A stretch of DNA of 64,000 nt from JAHFUA01 sp963733935 (lineage in GTDB: Bacteria; Acidobacteriota; Terriglobia; Terriglobales; Acidobacteriaceae): assembly GCA_963733935.1 (NCBI GenBank), contig CAVTEQ010000003.1:248001-312000 (forward strand), in the 5' to 3' direction. Position numbers and translations under genes: made by a program. The first letter of the stretch is position 1. Each line of letters starts with the position of its first letter. This document shows, piece by piece, positions 17,918-26,027 of this stretch. The notes under the pieces are model-generated. The model made no database searches. It worked only from the letters and a program-made list of their open reading frames with translations, and was not told the origin of the DNA.

Positions 17918-18050
17918 TTGTTCCTCCCCCTGAACGAAGGGATGCTGAATCGTAAGATGCCTCAACGGAGGGGGTCAAGCAGCGAAGGACAGCCGGAACC
18001 TATTCGATTAACGCCATTTAACCCGGGGTCGAAAGACTCCAGAGATTCTG

Positions 18051-18158
18051 CTTACAGCGAGCTCATGTTGCTCAGGAACTCCGGTTGTCGGGAGTGTCTT
18101 CCCACACAAGCAAGGACGCTTGTGAGGACACCCGCAGTTACCTCGGCCACCCGCCCCC
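18051..18158. repeat. rho-tail repeat, copy A, with CACAAGC-stem hairpin
   Basis: About 108 bp nearly identical to copy B at 19782-19893. The first 31 bases (read on the minus strand: GAG TTC CTG AGC AAC ATG AGC and the stop) differ at one position from the 3' end of rho (24661-24691). Then comes a hairpin with stem CACAAGC / GCTTGTG, then the tail CCTCGGCCACCCGCC. Confidence 0.75.
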
Positions 18159-18167
18159 TAAATCGCA

Positions 18168-18380
18168 CTATGGTGTGACAGTTATCAGGATCATATTCTA
18201 TTTCACGGCATCGTGCCTGGGATCGCTAGGATCGCCCCTCGACAGCTGAATTGTGTACCGCCCCGGCCGACTCAAATCGCAAGCCCGGCTGACACGAGCT
18301 TGTTCTTCGTGGCTTTCCCCGGGCTTCAAGATGGGAGCGTCGTGGGCGCTCCCAACCGGCACGATCTCTTTTGCGACTGA
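18168..18380 (-). pseudogene. C-terminal remnant of a secreted protein
   Basis: Read on the minus strand, this stretch encodes a coherent C-terminus (SVAKEIVPVGSAHDAP, ILKPGESHEEQARVSRACDL, SRPGRYTIQLSRGDPSD) resembling the LxPGE ... DLSxPGxYTIQV ... VKSNxxxITV tails of some acidobacterial and planctomycete proteins. In place of the expected VKSN there is VK-stop-N, and the frame then continues ILITVTP to a TAG at 18168. The N-terminal part is gone: the remnant stops at the hairpin element starting at 18387. Interpretation: a dead gene truncated at a repeat. Confidence 0.55.
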
Positions 18381-18386
18381 TTCGCC

Positions 18387-18560
18387 GGGTGCCCCACACG
18401 AGCGTTCTTTGCTCGTGTGGGAAACAGGTATCCAGATTCTCTCACTGGAAAGACATTGGGAGCGCAATGGGGTCGTGCGACAATGAGAATGGCGCGCTGA
18501 AGTGAATTGTTGGTCAACGAGCAATCCCACACGAGCAAAAGACGCTCGTGTGGGGCACCC
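18387..18560. repeat. Pair of constant-edge hairpins (stem CACGAGC)
   Basis: Two mirrored hairpins 103 bp apart. The left one (18387-18421) opens GGGTGCCCCA with stem CACGAGC / GCTCGTG and ends TGGGA. The right one (18525-18560) is its mirror, opening TCCCA and ending TGGGGCACCC with the same stem. Together they look like a 174-bp element with hairpin-forming inverted ends. Confidence 0.75.
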
Positions 18561-18649
18561 TTTGTTTCCTAGAAGTCGAGATTACCTGGTCCACCCGCCC
18601 TCTTTTGAGACGGCGAGAATCGCGCAGGCTGTCCCTTTTACCCCGCCTT

Positions 18650-19477
18650 TTATCGGCTGCTCTCTTCTAGGGCCCGCCTTGCAGCAGCTTTGACCTCTGG
18701 GGACTCATCGCTGCGGGCTGCCACCTTCAGCAAAGCTGGCCGTGCCTGAACTACTGCCTCCTTTGGCATTCGCCAAAATGCTTGGGCGGCCGTAAGCCTG
18801 ACTCCCTCATCAGGGCTGTCCAAAGCGGCGATCAGAACCTGTACCAGCCGGGCATCTGTTGTGCCGGAATTTGCAATTCCGTTGAGCGCCCCCTCCCGCG
18901 TCTCTTTGTCCAGCGGTCGTGACAGAAACTCTTCGGTAGCCGCTATAACCGCGGGGTTTTGCGGCTCCTTCCTTAGGAGCTCCGAGATCGCACTCGATTG
19001 GGCCCTTAGGTCGCGGTCTGTCCGCTTCACAAAGGACAGGATGGGAGGAACCACCTCCGGCGGCAGCTGCGGCTTGAGGTTCAGCAAAATGATAGGCGGT
19101 ATGCCCTGTAAGATCGGATCTTCTTGGGCAAAGAGCCCTGCGATTGACTCTATGTAGGGGCTTAGAAGCTTGGCGCTGTCAGGGCGCTGGCTTATTGCGT
19201 ACAATGGCGTCACCGCATATCGTTTCACCATATCGTTTGGGTTGCGGAGCGCCGCCATCAAGGTCGGGAGCGCGAGTGCTATGTCATCTGCCGGAGTGCT
19301 GGCGATCCCGTGAGCGACACGGAGATCGTCGTCTTTTGGCAGCGGAGAGCCGTTCGACTGAATCAAGCGTTGAAGGTAGGTTTGCAGATCAGGCTGCCGT
19401 TCCTGCTTTTGCGCACGGCAACCCGATGGAACCGTGAGCAGGAGGATCCAAATTAGGTAGCTGAATCGGTTCCTCAT
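18650..19477 (-). CDS. HEAT-repeat lipoprotein
   Basis: A 275-residue protein with a lipoprotein signal: RNRFSYLIWILLLTVPSGC, lipid Cys near residue 20. After a short polar linker the protein is entirely alpha-helical, with HEAT/PBS-like repeats (for example LPTLMAALRNPNDMVKRYAV, VQVLIAALDSPDEGVRLTAA, KVAARSDESPEVKAAARRAL). Such proteins are scaffolds for protein binding; the partner is unknown. ATG 19477 is chosen because AGAGG lies six to ten bases upstream and the lipobox falls at the right distance; an ATG nine codons earlier would lengthen the signal. It resembles in type, but not closely in sequence, the HEAT protein at 19912. Confidence 0.8.
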   Translation of the reverse strand: MRNRFSYLIWILLLTVPSGCRAQKQERQPDLQTYLQRLIQSNGSPLPKDDDLRVAHGIASTPADDIALALPTLMAALRNPNDMVKRYAVTPLYAISQRPDSAKLLSPYIESIAGLFAQEDPILQGIPPIILLNLKPQLPPEVVPPILSFVKRTDRDLRAQSSAISELLRKEPQNPAVIAATEEFLSRPLDKETREGALNGIANSGTTDARLVQVLIAALDSPDEGVRLTAAQAFWRMPKEAVVQARPALLKVAARSDESPEVKAAARRALEESSR

Positions 19478-19608
19478 CTCCAACCTCTCAGTGATTCGGA
19501 ACATTTATTGGTCCGTAGCTGCCCGATTGCATACCCAGATGGAGAACAAGGCACCTGAAAATGCAGGCAGTGTCAGTGTCGCTGCATGAGGCCGTATAGC
19601 TATACGCC

Positions 19609-19755
19609 GGGTGCCCCAGACAAGCTCGGCTTGTCTGGGAAGCGAAGCAGGGTCGGTGGCCATCAATACCATGCTACCGCAGCGTAGAATCGCAATCATG
19701 GGTAGTTGGGCTGGGGTATTTCATCCCAGACAAGCTGCGCTTGTCTGGGGCACCC
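19609..19755. repeat. Pair of constant-edge hairpins (stem GACAAGC)
   Basis: Left hairpin (19609-19640): GGGTGCCCCA, stem GACAAGC / GCTTGTC, TGGGA. Right hairpin (19724-19755): the mirror image ending TGGGGCACCC. The edges are identical to the 18387-18560 pair but the stem sequence is different and fully re-paired. They are 83 bp apart. No gene lies in 19505-19911. Confidence 0.75.
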
Positions 19756-19781
19756 GGCAGGCGATGGCCCAGGAGCAGGCT

Positions 19782-19893
19782 CTTACAGCGAGCTCATGTT
19801 GCTCAGGAACTCCGGTTGTCGGGAATGTTCTCCCACACAAGCAAAGGACGCTTGTGTGGGGCTCCCACGGTTACCTCCGCCACCCGCCGATCC
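19782..19893. repeat. rho-tail repeat, copy B, with CACAAGC-stem hairpin
   Basis: Second copy of the 18051 repeat: a rho 3'-end-like segment (19782-19812), a perfect hairpin (19831-19866, TCCCA, CACAAGC / GCTTGTG, TGGGGCTCCC) and the tail GGTTACCTCCGCCACCCGCC. It is better preserved than copy A and lies just 3' of the HEAT-protein gene on the minus strand. Confidence 0.75.
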
Positions 19894-19911
19894 CCTTTTA
19901 TAGAACCCGGC

Positions 19912-20976
19912 CTACCGCGGATTTACATTCTGCTGCACCCAGTTGCGCCAGTAATCAACATAGCGCTGCTCGTGGCCCTGGAATTCCGCCTCAAGTGGCC
20001 GCCACTCCGGCTGACCGGTGATCTCACCAAGGCCAATGACAGCGTAGTATCGGACTTCGCGATCCTCGTCCTGAAGGGCAATCCCCAGAGCGGGAATGGC
20101 TCGTCGTGATGCCGTATTTCGCAGCGCCAATGCTGCTGCTTGACGGGTGGCGGCTTCGCGAGCTCCAAGTAAACCGCAAAGCATGGGAATGGCCTCCGGA
20201 TCGTTGACATAGCGTCCGATGGCGGATGATAGGTTTTCAAGCAAATATCTGGGAACGGCGGCAGGAGGATTCGACAGCATTTGTTGTGCAACACCCAAGG
20301 CGGCCAGATCCCTATGTTGTACCAATGCGGCGGCAGCGCTCGCACGAATTGCGGGGCTCGGAGCAGTCAACTGGGGACGGAGGATCTCTTCAACTCCTTG
20401 GCTCGATGTTGAACCCAAGAGAAAGATTACACCCACCTTCACTGCCTCTGCAGTGTCGGTAGAATCGACAACGCTGGCCAGCTCGAGTAGGACGGCAGTG
20501 AGCACATCGTTGGAAGGTGAAAGCGGTGTGCGCGCCAGGGCGGGCAAAGACGGCAGAAAAGCGTTTGCAAACTCGAACTGGCCCTCTGGTTGCCTTAGGA
20601 GGAAGATGCGATAAGTGCCAACATCAACCCCGGGGTAACCGACTGATCCGGCCGGCGAAAACGGAAGTGTGAATCGCACTGTTACCTGAGGCGGGATGTT
20701 GTTCCCCTTCAGCGTTCGATTAACCTGCAGTTGGGCGACGAAGAGTTTGGCTGGAAGCAACTGTCCGCCGACTTTAATTTCTGTTCTATCGCCTTCCTGA
20801 ACTGACAGTGCTCTGCCTACGATGATGACCTTCGCGTCTTCGATCTGCTTCCGAAGGTCAAAAATATCGCGCTGCGCTGTTGCCCACGTAGCGGGGAGAG
20901 CGGCAATTGCTATAGCCCCCGCCCAGCACAATAGGACTTTACGGCACCGGGGAAACAATGTTTTGATGTTCACCAT
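19912..20976 (-). CDS. Secreted HEAT-repeat protein
   Basis: A 354-residue exported protein. The signal peptide is long (basic CRKVLL then AGAIAIAALPATWATA, cleavage near residue 34). Residues 35-150 form a beta-rich domain (KVIIVGRALSVQEGDRTEI, LFVAQLQVNRTLKGN) of the kind that often begins proteins reporting on surface or transport functions. Residues 165-340 are HEAT repeats (IRASAAAALVQHRDLAALGV, EAATRQAAALALRNTASRRA, REVRYYAVIGLGEITGQPEW). Function unknown. The start codon overlaps the 3' end of an upstream gene remnant by about 38 bp. Confidence 0.78.
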   Translation of the reverse strand: MVNIKTLFPRCRKVLLCWAGAIAIAALPATWATAQRDIFDLRKQIEDAKVIIVGRALSVQEGDRTEIKVGGQLLPAKLFVAQLQVNRTLKGNNIPPQVTVRFTLPFSPAGSVGYPGVDVGTYRIFLLRQPEGQFEFANAFLPSLPALARTPLSPSNDVLTAVLLELASVVDSTDTAEAVKVGVIFLLGSTSSQGVEEILRPQLTAPSPAIRASAAAALVQHRDLAALGVAQQMLSNPPAAVPRYLLENLSSAIGRYVNDPEAIPMLCGLLGAREAATRQAAALALRNTASRRAIPALGIALQDEDREVRYYAVIGLGEITGQPEWRPLEAEFQGHEQRYVDYWRNWVQQNVNPR

Positions 20977-21280
20977 GGTTCGTAAACCTAGTAAAAATGT
21001 CTGTCTGAACTCGGACCCCAGCCCCGATCGTCAGGGAGCCAACTCGGAATTCTTGGCTCCAGTGTTCCTGTTTCGTGCTGTCGCCCACACAGACGGGCGT
21101 TGGATTGGGCGGGGGAGTGTTGTTTATGCCAGGTCCGCTGATATTGTCGACCAGTATCGTCCCCACGTCACCTATCTGAGCTGTTAACCCATATGTACAC
21201 CAGTTCCCCTGCGAGTTGTCCTGCACACAAGTGGACGTGAACTTTTCGTTCCGGTTTCGACCAAGGCCTCTCGACTGCGC
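20939..21280 (-). pseudogene. C-terminal remnant of a secreted protein
   Basis: The minus strand encodes a plausible protein C-terminus (CTYGLTAQIGDVGTILVDNI, then QEFRVGSLTIGAGVRVQTDI, FTRFTNHGEHQNIVSP) that reminds me of the tails of large acidobacterial secreted proteins like the one at 22202. Upstream in the same frame there is further protein-like sequence (KLIVTSNPVSEDRPNGHP) interrupted by a stop at about 21290. No start or full domain remains. It may be a degraded paralogue. It could also be the end of a small real gene starting at 21226. Confidence 0.35.
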
Positions 21281-21463
21281 AAAGTGAGTCGGGCATTCTT
21301 ATGGATGTCCATTCGGTCTGTCCTCGGAAACTGGATTGCTCGTCACAATCAGCTTCTCTGGTTCCGATCGAATGGACAACCTCTTGAAAGATCACAGGCA
21401 CCCACGGTTCCCCCCCGCCACCCGCCCAATGTGGATATGCGGCGACCGTGCTTCGCTGTGCTA

Positions 21464-22192
21464 TCACTTCGGCCGCTTCTCCGGAAAAGATTGTGCGATG
21501 GAGCTAAGAAGCGGCAGGTATACGTCCTGTGACTCGGTGTACTCGATGATCCCCCATAGACCTCGGGACGGCATTCGGTCTGCGTCCGTATCAGGTATGG
21601 TTTCTAGCCACAGCCCCCCTTTGGATGTGGAAAGGATTAGATTCAATATCTCTGAAACAGGCTGGCCGCGAACTTCGACAGGTCCAATTAGGTCCGCAGC
21701 ATCACCGCCTGCATACGACCCGGCAAAGCCTCCGATAGCCGGATTCAGGTCGGCCATCAACTGCAGTTTCAGTGCATTCGATGCAGTTGCCAGCGACGTA
21801 CGTGGGACCGCGTAGATTGAAATCACATGATTGAGCAAGGAACCGGCTGCGATCTGAGCGGGACCTTTGACCATGACTATGCCGTGCGACGACTGCTCGA
21901 ACGAGTACCCAGTCACGCCCTTCAACACCGCCGAAAGGACCTGCCCAACTGAAGCCCCAGTCAAATCGAGTTGTACCTGCGTCGTAAAAGCAGACCTGTC
22001 AAGCCCACGAAATGCAAAGCAGGTGTGGCTGTCGCGCCCAAGCAGCAGAAGGGCCTCAACGATATTAGCTGCTTCCGTTCGGTAGTGAGGAAAAACGAGA
22101 GAAAGCCCGTCCGCACGGCAGCCCGCATCGGCCGTGGCGCACCCCTCTAACCAGGCGACGGACACCACCAAGAAAATCAGCGTTTTCTTCAT
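21464..22192 (-). CDS. Exported protein with secretin/TonB-type short N-terminal (STN-like) domain
   Basis: A 242-residue protein with a lipoprotein-like signal (KKTLIFLVVSVAWLEGC, Cys near residue 18). Residues about 45-105 resemble an STN/secretin N-domain (AANIVEALLLLGRDSHTCFAF, VQLDLTGASVGQVLSAVL). The rest (VEVRGQPVSEILNLILSTSK) looks like a second such half-domain. This suggests a small periplasmic protein related to secretin or TonB-receptor signalling domains. ATG 22192 is preferred over a GTG two codons upstream. It lies only 9 bp after the stop of the 747-residue surface protein (22202), so the two are probably co-transcribed. Confidence 0.65.
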   Translation of the reverse strand: MKKTLIFLVVSVAWLEGCATADAGCRADGLSLVFPHYRTEAANIVEALLLLGRDSHTCFAFRGLDRSAFTTQVQLDLTGASVGQVLSAVLKGVTGYSFEQSSHGIVMVKGPAQIAAGSLLNHVISIYAVPRTSLATASNALKLQLMADLNPAIGGFAGSYAGGDAADLIGPVEVRGQPVSEILNLILSTSKGGLWLETIPDTDADRMPSRGLWGIIEYTESQDVYLPLLSSIAQSFPEKRPK

Positions 22193-22201
22193 AGCCACTC
22201 T

Positions 22202-24445
22202 CTAGTTTCCATCAATAGTGATCGAAGTGCACGAATAATAGAGACCGTTTACGTGGGGCAGTCCCAAGCCGCTGTAAGTCCAGTTTTGCAAGGCGCTCGC
22301 TGTCCCGCTACCCGGACACAAGGACGAGCAAACAAAATATGTGTCGGGCCACGTCCCGTCGGATGCAGTTGAGAAGCTACCCGTCTGGGTCCCCGATACG
22401 TTGAGAGAATTCGGCGTCTGCACTGTCAGCGTGTCGGCCATCGTAATACCCGCAAAGTTTATTGGTGCTCCGGTCTGGTCTTGCAATTGGTTCTTTACCG
22501 TCCGGCTCCAACCTTGTTGGCCACTGGGGCAAACCGCTGAGCCCTGGTTGTTCGTAGCAATAGGCTCGACTTGATACGGTTGGGTCACATTCACCGGCGC
22601 GCTGGGCTGGTGGACGCTATTCGGGCACTGTCGGCCGTAACCAATTTCCCTGGTAATTGGCATGTAACCGCTGGCATAATTAGTCGTCGAGCCTACCCCA
22701 ACAGCGCTGATCTGATTGTTGCTGGCAGTGGCGATCTGGGTATTGCCGGTCCACCAGTTGTGAACCCCGTTGAGAAAATAGTCGGTGATGTCGTCGTCTC
22801 CGCCCTCGCAGTCATCGGTGGCCCATATGTACTGGTCCCCATACTGGGCGACGAGCATGTTAAAGGGATCATAGTACATGTAGGGGCCGCTATATCCGCA
22901 GCACAACATGCAGCCGTGGGCCGCGTAGCCGTATGTCTTGTCCACCACCAATTTTCCCTCAAAAAACCCTTGCGTCGCCTTATTGGTCAGGCTTTTCAGT
23001 TCGTAGGTTCCCGACATCACGTCGCTCGGGATCGTCTTCCCGTTTGTGTCGGGAGTCTGGTTGCCTATCAGCTTCCCCACGTCCAGCCAAATCTGCTCGT
23101 CCGGGGCCAGCGTTTGCTCGACCTGATATTTGCCCCGCCCAGAATTGAAGTAGAACGTGATCTGCGCCTTCGAGGCTGCCGACCCTGCGTTACCCACAGC
23201 AATAATGGTATCGTGATTGGCGTCCACTTCCCACCTGCCGCCCGACCAGTGGCTGGCCACCTGATCGGAAAATGCAGTCTGCGCTCCGAGCTTGCCGGTG
23301 GCGTCGAAGCTGGTCGCTATCGCTAACAGATTGTCCGGCTGGATTGGCGCAGTGATGCTGACATACGCCCAACGGGCGGCTGCTGGGATAGTGCCGTTCG
23401 TTTGCAATGCCGCCACATCAACCATGGTGGTTGCATAGGGCTGCATGGCAACGACGGTTGTGCTTTTCCCGGTGTTCGAATCGGACCGCCAGTTGAAGGT
23501 CAGTTGCGCCTTGTAGGCGTTGCCTGACACGTTGCGCATGAAGATGGCCGGTTGCAAAGTCGTACCTGCGGGCAACGCCAGCGCAGGGTCTGGGTTTGTC
23601 AGGGCCAGCATCGGCGCGCGGATGGTCCATTGCTTATCCGTCAAAGATCGCTGGATGAGCGTGGCGTTTGGGTCGTAGGTGAACATCTTCATCAAGGCGA
23701 GGGTGCCGTTGGCGTCGTCATAGACGAAATGTGCCGAGTCGAGATATCCAGCGCCGTTTGGGACATCGATCTTGATTCCGCCAAACGAGCCGGTCAATCC
23801 CGCTTTTTGCAACAGGGAGCGCACAGAGACGCGCATCATCTGCCGGGCATTCAGGGTGATGCTTTGCTTCCAAGCCTTGCCGGTTGTGTCGTAGAACGCA
23901 AGACTTCCCGACAGGGCGTTCGCGGAAGTGTTGGTGAGGATAAGCCAGTCTTTGACCGAATCGCGGGGCAGCCACCAGATTCCTTCCTGTCCGCCCGCCA
24001 TCGGACCCGTAGCCTGAAAGTAGCCGTCCAGGTGAAATTCGATCGGAGTACCCGGAAGTTCCACCATCACGGCGGCGTAGAGCGCACGTGGAACCGTGGC
24101 TGTATATCGAAACACGATTGAGCCATAGGTTCCGGTGAGCTGCGGCGCCGCAGTTGTTATCACGCTTCCTAAATCCACCGTGGCCACGTCGTTTGAATTG
24201 ATGGTGACCGCGGGCAGGGCGGTTTCGGTGCCGTCGGCGGTTCGAAGTGCCGGAGTGACTGTCAGGCTCTGGCTCGGCAGATTGTTACGAAGCAGAAGCT
24301 CCGTCTTCCAGCCTGCCTCCGCGGTCCAGTAAACGGCGAATTGTTCAAAGTTTGTCGGCTGTGGAGGCGTATGTGTTGCGAATGCAAGCAGGGTTGTACA
24401 GAGCGAAAGGGCCGAAAGAATCAAGGTCGTTCGTAATTGATTCAT
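22202..24445 (-). CDS. Large secreted protein of unknown function
   Basis: A 747-residue exported protein with a clear signal peptide (NQLRTTLILSALSLCTTLLAFA). Residues 30-450 contain repeated beta-sandwich-like units with W-x-T/L-x-L-x-N motifs (GWKTELLLRNNLPSQSL, WLILTNTSANALSGSL). Residues 480-600 carry a Cys/Tyr/Trp-rich segment (HGCMLCCGYSGPYMYYDPF, DDCEGGDDDI), and the C-terminus has further Cys pairs (FVCSSLCPGSG, YYSCTSITIDGN). I do not recognise a catalytic domain, although the central segment could hold a fold like a papain-type or bacteriocin-related domain. Start 24445 is picked for the signal peptide. Two palindromes upstream (24508, 24619) are candidate operators. Confidence 0.78.
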   Translation of the reverse strand: MNQLRTTLILSALSLCTTLLAFATHTPPQPTNFEQFAVYWTAEAGWKTELLLRNNLPSQSLTVTPALRTADGTETALPAVTINSNDVATVDLGSVITTAAPQLTGTYGSIVFRYTATVPRALYAAVMVELPGTPIEFHLDGYFQATGPMAGGQEGIWWLPRDSVKDWLILTNTSANALSGSLAFYDTTGKAWKQSITLNARQMMRVSVRSLLQKAGLTGSFGGIKIDVPNGAGYLDSAHFVYDDANGTLALMKMFTYDPNATLIQRSLTDKQWTIRAPMLALTNPDPALALPAGTTLQPAIFMRNVSGNAYKAQLTFNWRSDSNTGKSTTVVAMQPYATTMVDVAALQTNGTIPAAARWAYVSITAPIQPDNLLAIATSFDATGKLGAQTAFSDQVASHWSGGRWEVDANHDTIIAVGNAGSAASKAQITFYFNSGRGKYQVEQTLAPDEQIWLDVGKLIGNQTPDTNGKTIPSDVMSGTYELKSLTNKATQGFFEGKLVVDKTYGYAAHGCMLCCGYSGPYMYYDPFNMLVAQYGDQYIWATDDCEGGDDDITDYFLNGVHNWWTGNTQIATASNNQISAVGVGSTTNYASGYMPITREIGYGRQCPNSVHQPSAPVNVTQPYQVEPIATNNQGSAVCPSGQQGWSRTVKNQLQDQTGAPINFAGITMADTLTVQTPNSLNVSGTQTGSFSTASDGTWPDTYFVCSSLCPGSGTASALQNWTYSGLGLPHVNGLYYSCTSITIDGN

Positions 24446-24507
24446 AGCCACCCCACATGGAGCGGCATCGTAGGCCACAAAACACTCGCTTGTGTGAAAA
24501 CAGCTTG

Positions 24508-24527
24508 CTGTTCTGGTTTCAGAACAG
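24508..24527 (-). promoter_or_regulatory. Perfect palindrome, candidate operator 1
   Basis: CTGTTCTG, four bases, CAGAACAG: a perfect 8-bp inverted repeat 63 bp upstream of the large secreted-protein gene at 24445. A related half-conserved site lies at 24619. Confidence 0.5.
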
Positions 24528-24618
24528 CCTGTGGAAATGTTGAGCGCAAGTCAAGGCGAGACAACGAGTGAGATCTTGGAACAGCACGTGCTGACAGCTC
24601 GCAACGACACGTCGAGTT

Positions 24619-24636
24619 TGTTCCGAAATCAGAACA
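24619..24636 (-). promoter_or_regulatory. Related palindrome, candidate operator 2
   Basis: TGTTC, eight bases, GAACA with an additional CAG before GAACA on the right as in the 24508 site. It lies between the secreted-protein gene and the rho stop codon. Two related sites about 110 bp apart suggest a dimeric regulator, but none is encoded next to them. Confidence 0.35.
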
Positions 24637-24661
24637 TCAGGCTGGGAACTGGCAGATGGGC

Positions 24662-25912
24662 TTACAGCGAGCTCATGTTGCCCAGGAACTCGCCGTTGGA
24701 GCGGGTCTTGCCCACCTTGTCGATCAGAAGTTCCATGGCCTCGACCGGGGAGAGCGGGTTCAGCACCTTGCGCAGCACCCAGATGCGTGCCAGGTCTTCC
24801 TTGGGAATGATCAGCTCTTCCTTGCGGGTGCCGGAGCGCTGGATGTCGATGGCCGGGAAGACGCGCTTGTCGGAAAGCTTGCGGTCGAGAATCACTTCAC
24901 TGTTGCCGGTGCCCTTGAACTCTTCAAAGATCACGTCGTCCATGCGGCTGCCGGTTTCGACCAGCGCGGTGGCGATGATGGAGAGCGAGCCGCCTTCCTC
25001 GATGTTGCGGGCGGCGCCGAAGAAGCGCTTGGGCCGTTGCAGGGCGTTGGAATCCACGCCGCCGGAGAGCACCTTGCCCGAAGGCGGCACGATGGTGTTA
25101 TAGGCCCGCGCCAGGCGGGTGATGGAATCCAGCAGGATGACCACGTCGCGCCGGTGCTCGACCAGGCGCTTGGCTTTCTCGATCACCATCTCGGCCACCT
25201 GCACGTGGCGGGCGGCGGGCTCGTCGAAGGTCGAACTGATGACCTCGCCCTTCACCGAGCGTTGCATGTCCGTGACTTCCTCGGGGCGCTCGTCGATGAG
25301 CAGCACGATCAGCACAACTTCCGGATGGTTGGTGGTGATGGAGTTGGCGATGTTCTGCAAGATCATGGTCTTGCCGGCGCGGGGCGGGGAGACGATCAGG
25401 CCGCGCTGGCCTTTGCCCAGCGGGGTCAGCAGGTCCATGACGCGGGCCGTGATGTTCTCCTTGGTGGTCTCGAGCTTGATGCGCTCCTGGGGATAGAGGG
25501 GCGTCAGGTTGTCGAACAGGATCTTGTTGCGCGCCTCTTCCGGAGACTCGAAGTTCACCGCCTCGATCTTCACCAGGGCGAAATATTTCTCGCCTTCGTG
25601 CGGGGGACGCACCTGTCCGCTGATGGTGTCGCCGGTCTTTAAATCAAACTTGCGGATCTGCGAGGGGGAGACGTAAATGTCGTCCGGTCCAGGAAGGTAG
25701 TTGTAGTCAGGCGAGCGCAGGAAGCCGTAGCCGTCGGGCAGGATTTCGAGCACGCCCTCGGCAAAGATGTGGCCTTCCTTCTCGCTTTGCGCCTGCAGGA
25801 TCTTGAAGATGAGATCCTGCTTGCGCAGCCCGCTGGCGCCCGGCAGATCGAGCGAGCGCGCGATCCGGGTCAGTTCCTGGATGTTCTTTTCTTTGAGTTC
25901 CGCGATAGTCAT
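24662..25912 (-). CDS. rho: Transcription termination factor Rho
   Basis: A 416-residue hexameric RNA helicase that terminates transcription. Domains in order: the Rho_N helical domain (IAELKEKNIQELTRIARSL), the cold-shock RNA-binding domain with GYGFLRSPDYNY (about residues 60-75), and the RecA-type ATPase with Walker A near residue 175 (SPPRAGKT) and Walker B (VVILLDSITRLARAYN). Length is standard for a Rho without insertions. ATG 25912 is chosen over a GTG two codons upstream; AGGTG precedes it. The 3' end matches the repeats at 18051 and 19782. It follows rpoZ by 115 bp on the same strand. Confidence 0.96.
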   Translation of the reverse strand: MTIAELKEKNIQELTRIARSLDLPGASGLRKQDLIFKILQAQSEKEGHIFAEGVLEILPDGYGFLRSPDYNYLPGPDDIYVSPSQIRKFDLKTGDTISGQVRPPHEGEKYFALVKIEAVNFESPEEARNKILFDNLTPLYPQERIKLETTKENITARVMDLLTPLGKGQRGLIVSPPRAGKTMILQNIANSITTNHPEVVLIVLLIDERPEEVTDMQRSVKGEVISSTFDEPAARHVQVAEMVIEKAKRLVEHRRDVVILLDSITRLARAYNTIVPPSGKVLSGGVDSNALQRPKRFFGAARNIEEGGSLSIIATALVETGSRMDDVIFEEFKGTGNSEVILDRKLSDKRVFPAIDIQRSGTRKEELIIPKEDLARIWVLRKVLNPLSPVEAMELLIDKVGKTRSNGEFLGNMSSL

Positions 25913-26027
25913 GTTCACCTACGGGAAAGCGGATTGATTTTGAGGAAGGGGTCTATCTGACCTAAACGAATCCAAAAATCTTCTGGGAGTTAAAAATGCG
26001 CGGCGCGGGCGCGCAGCGGGCTTACCG

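Noticed and set aside
21390..21430. Tail-like fragment (GGTTCCCCCCCGCCACCCGC) resembling the end of the rho-tail repeat
   Set aside because: Only the tail is present, with a run of C in place of the conserved TACCTC; insufficient for a feature.
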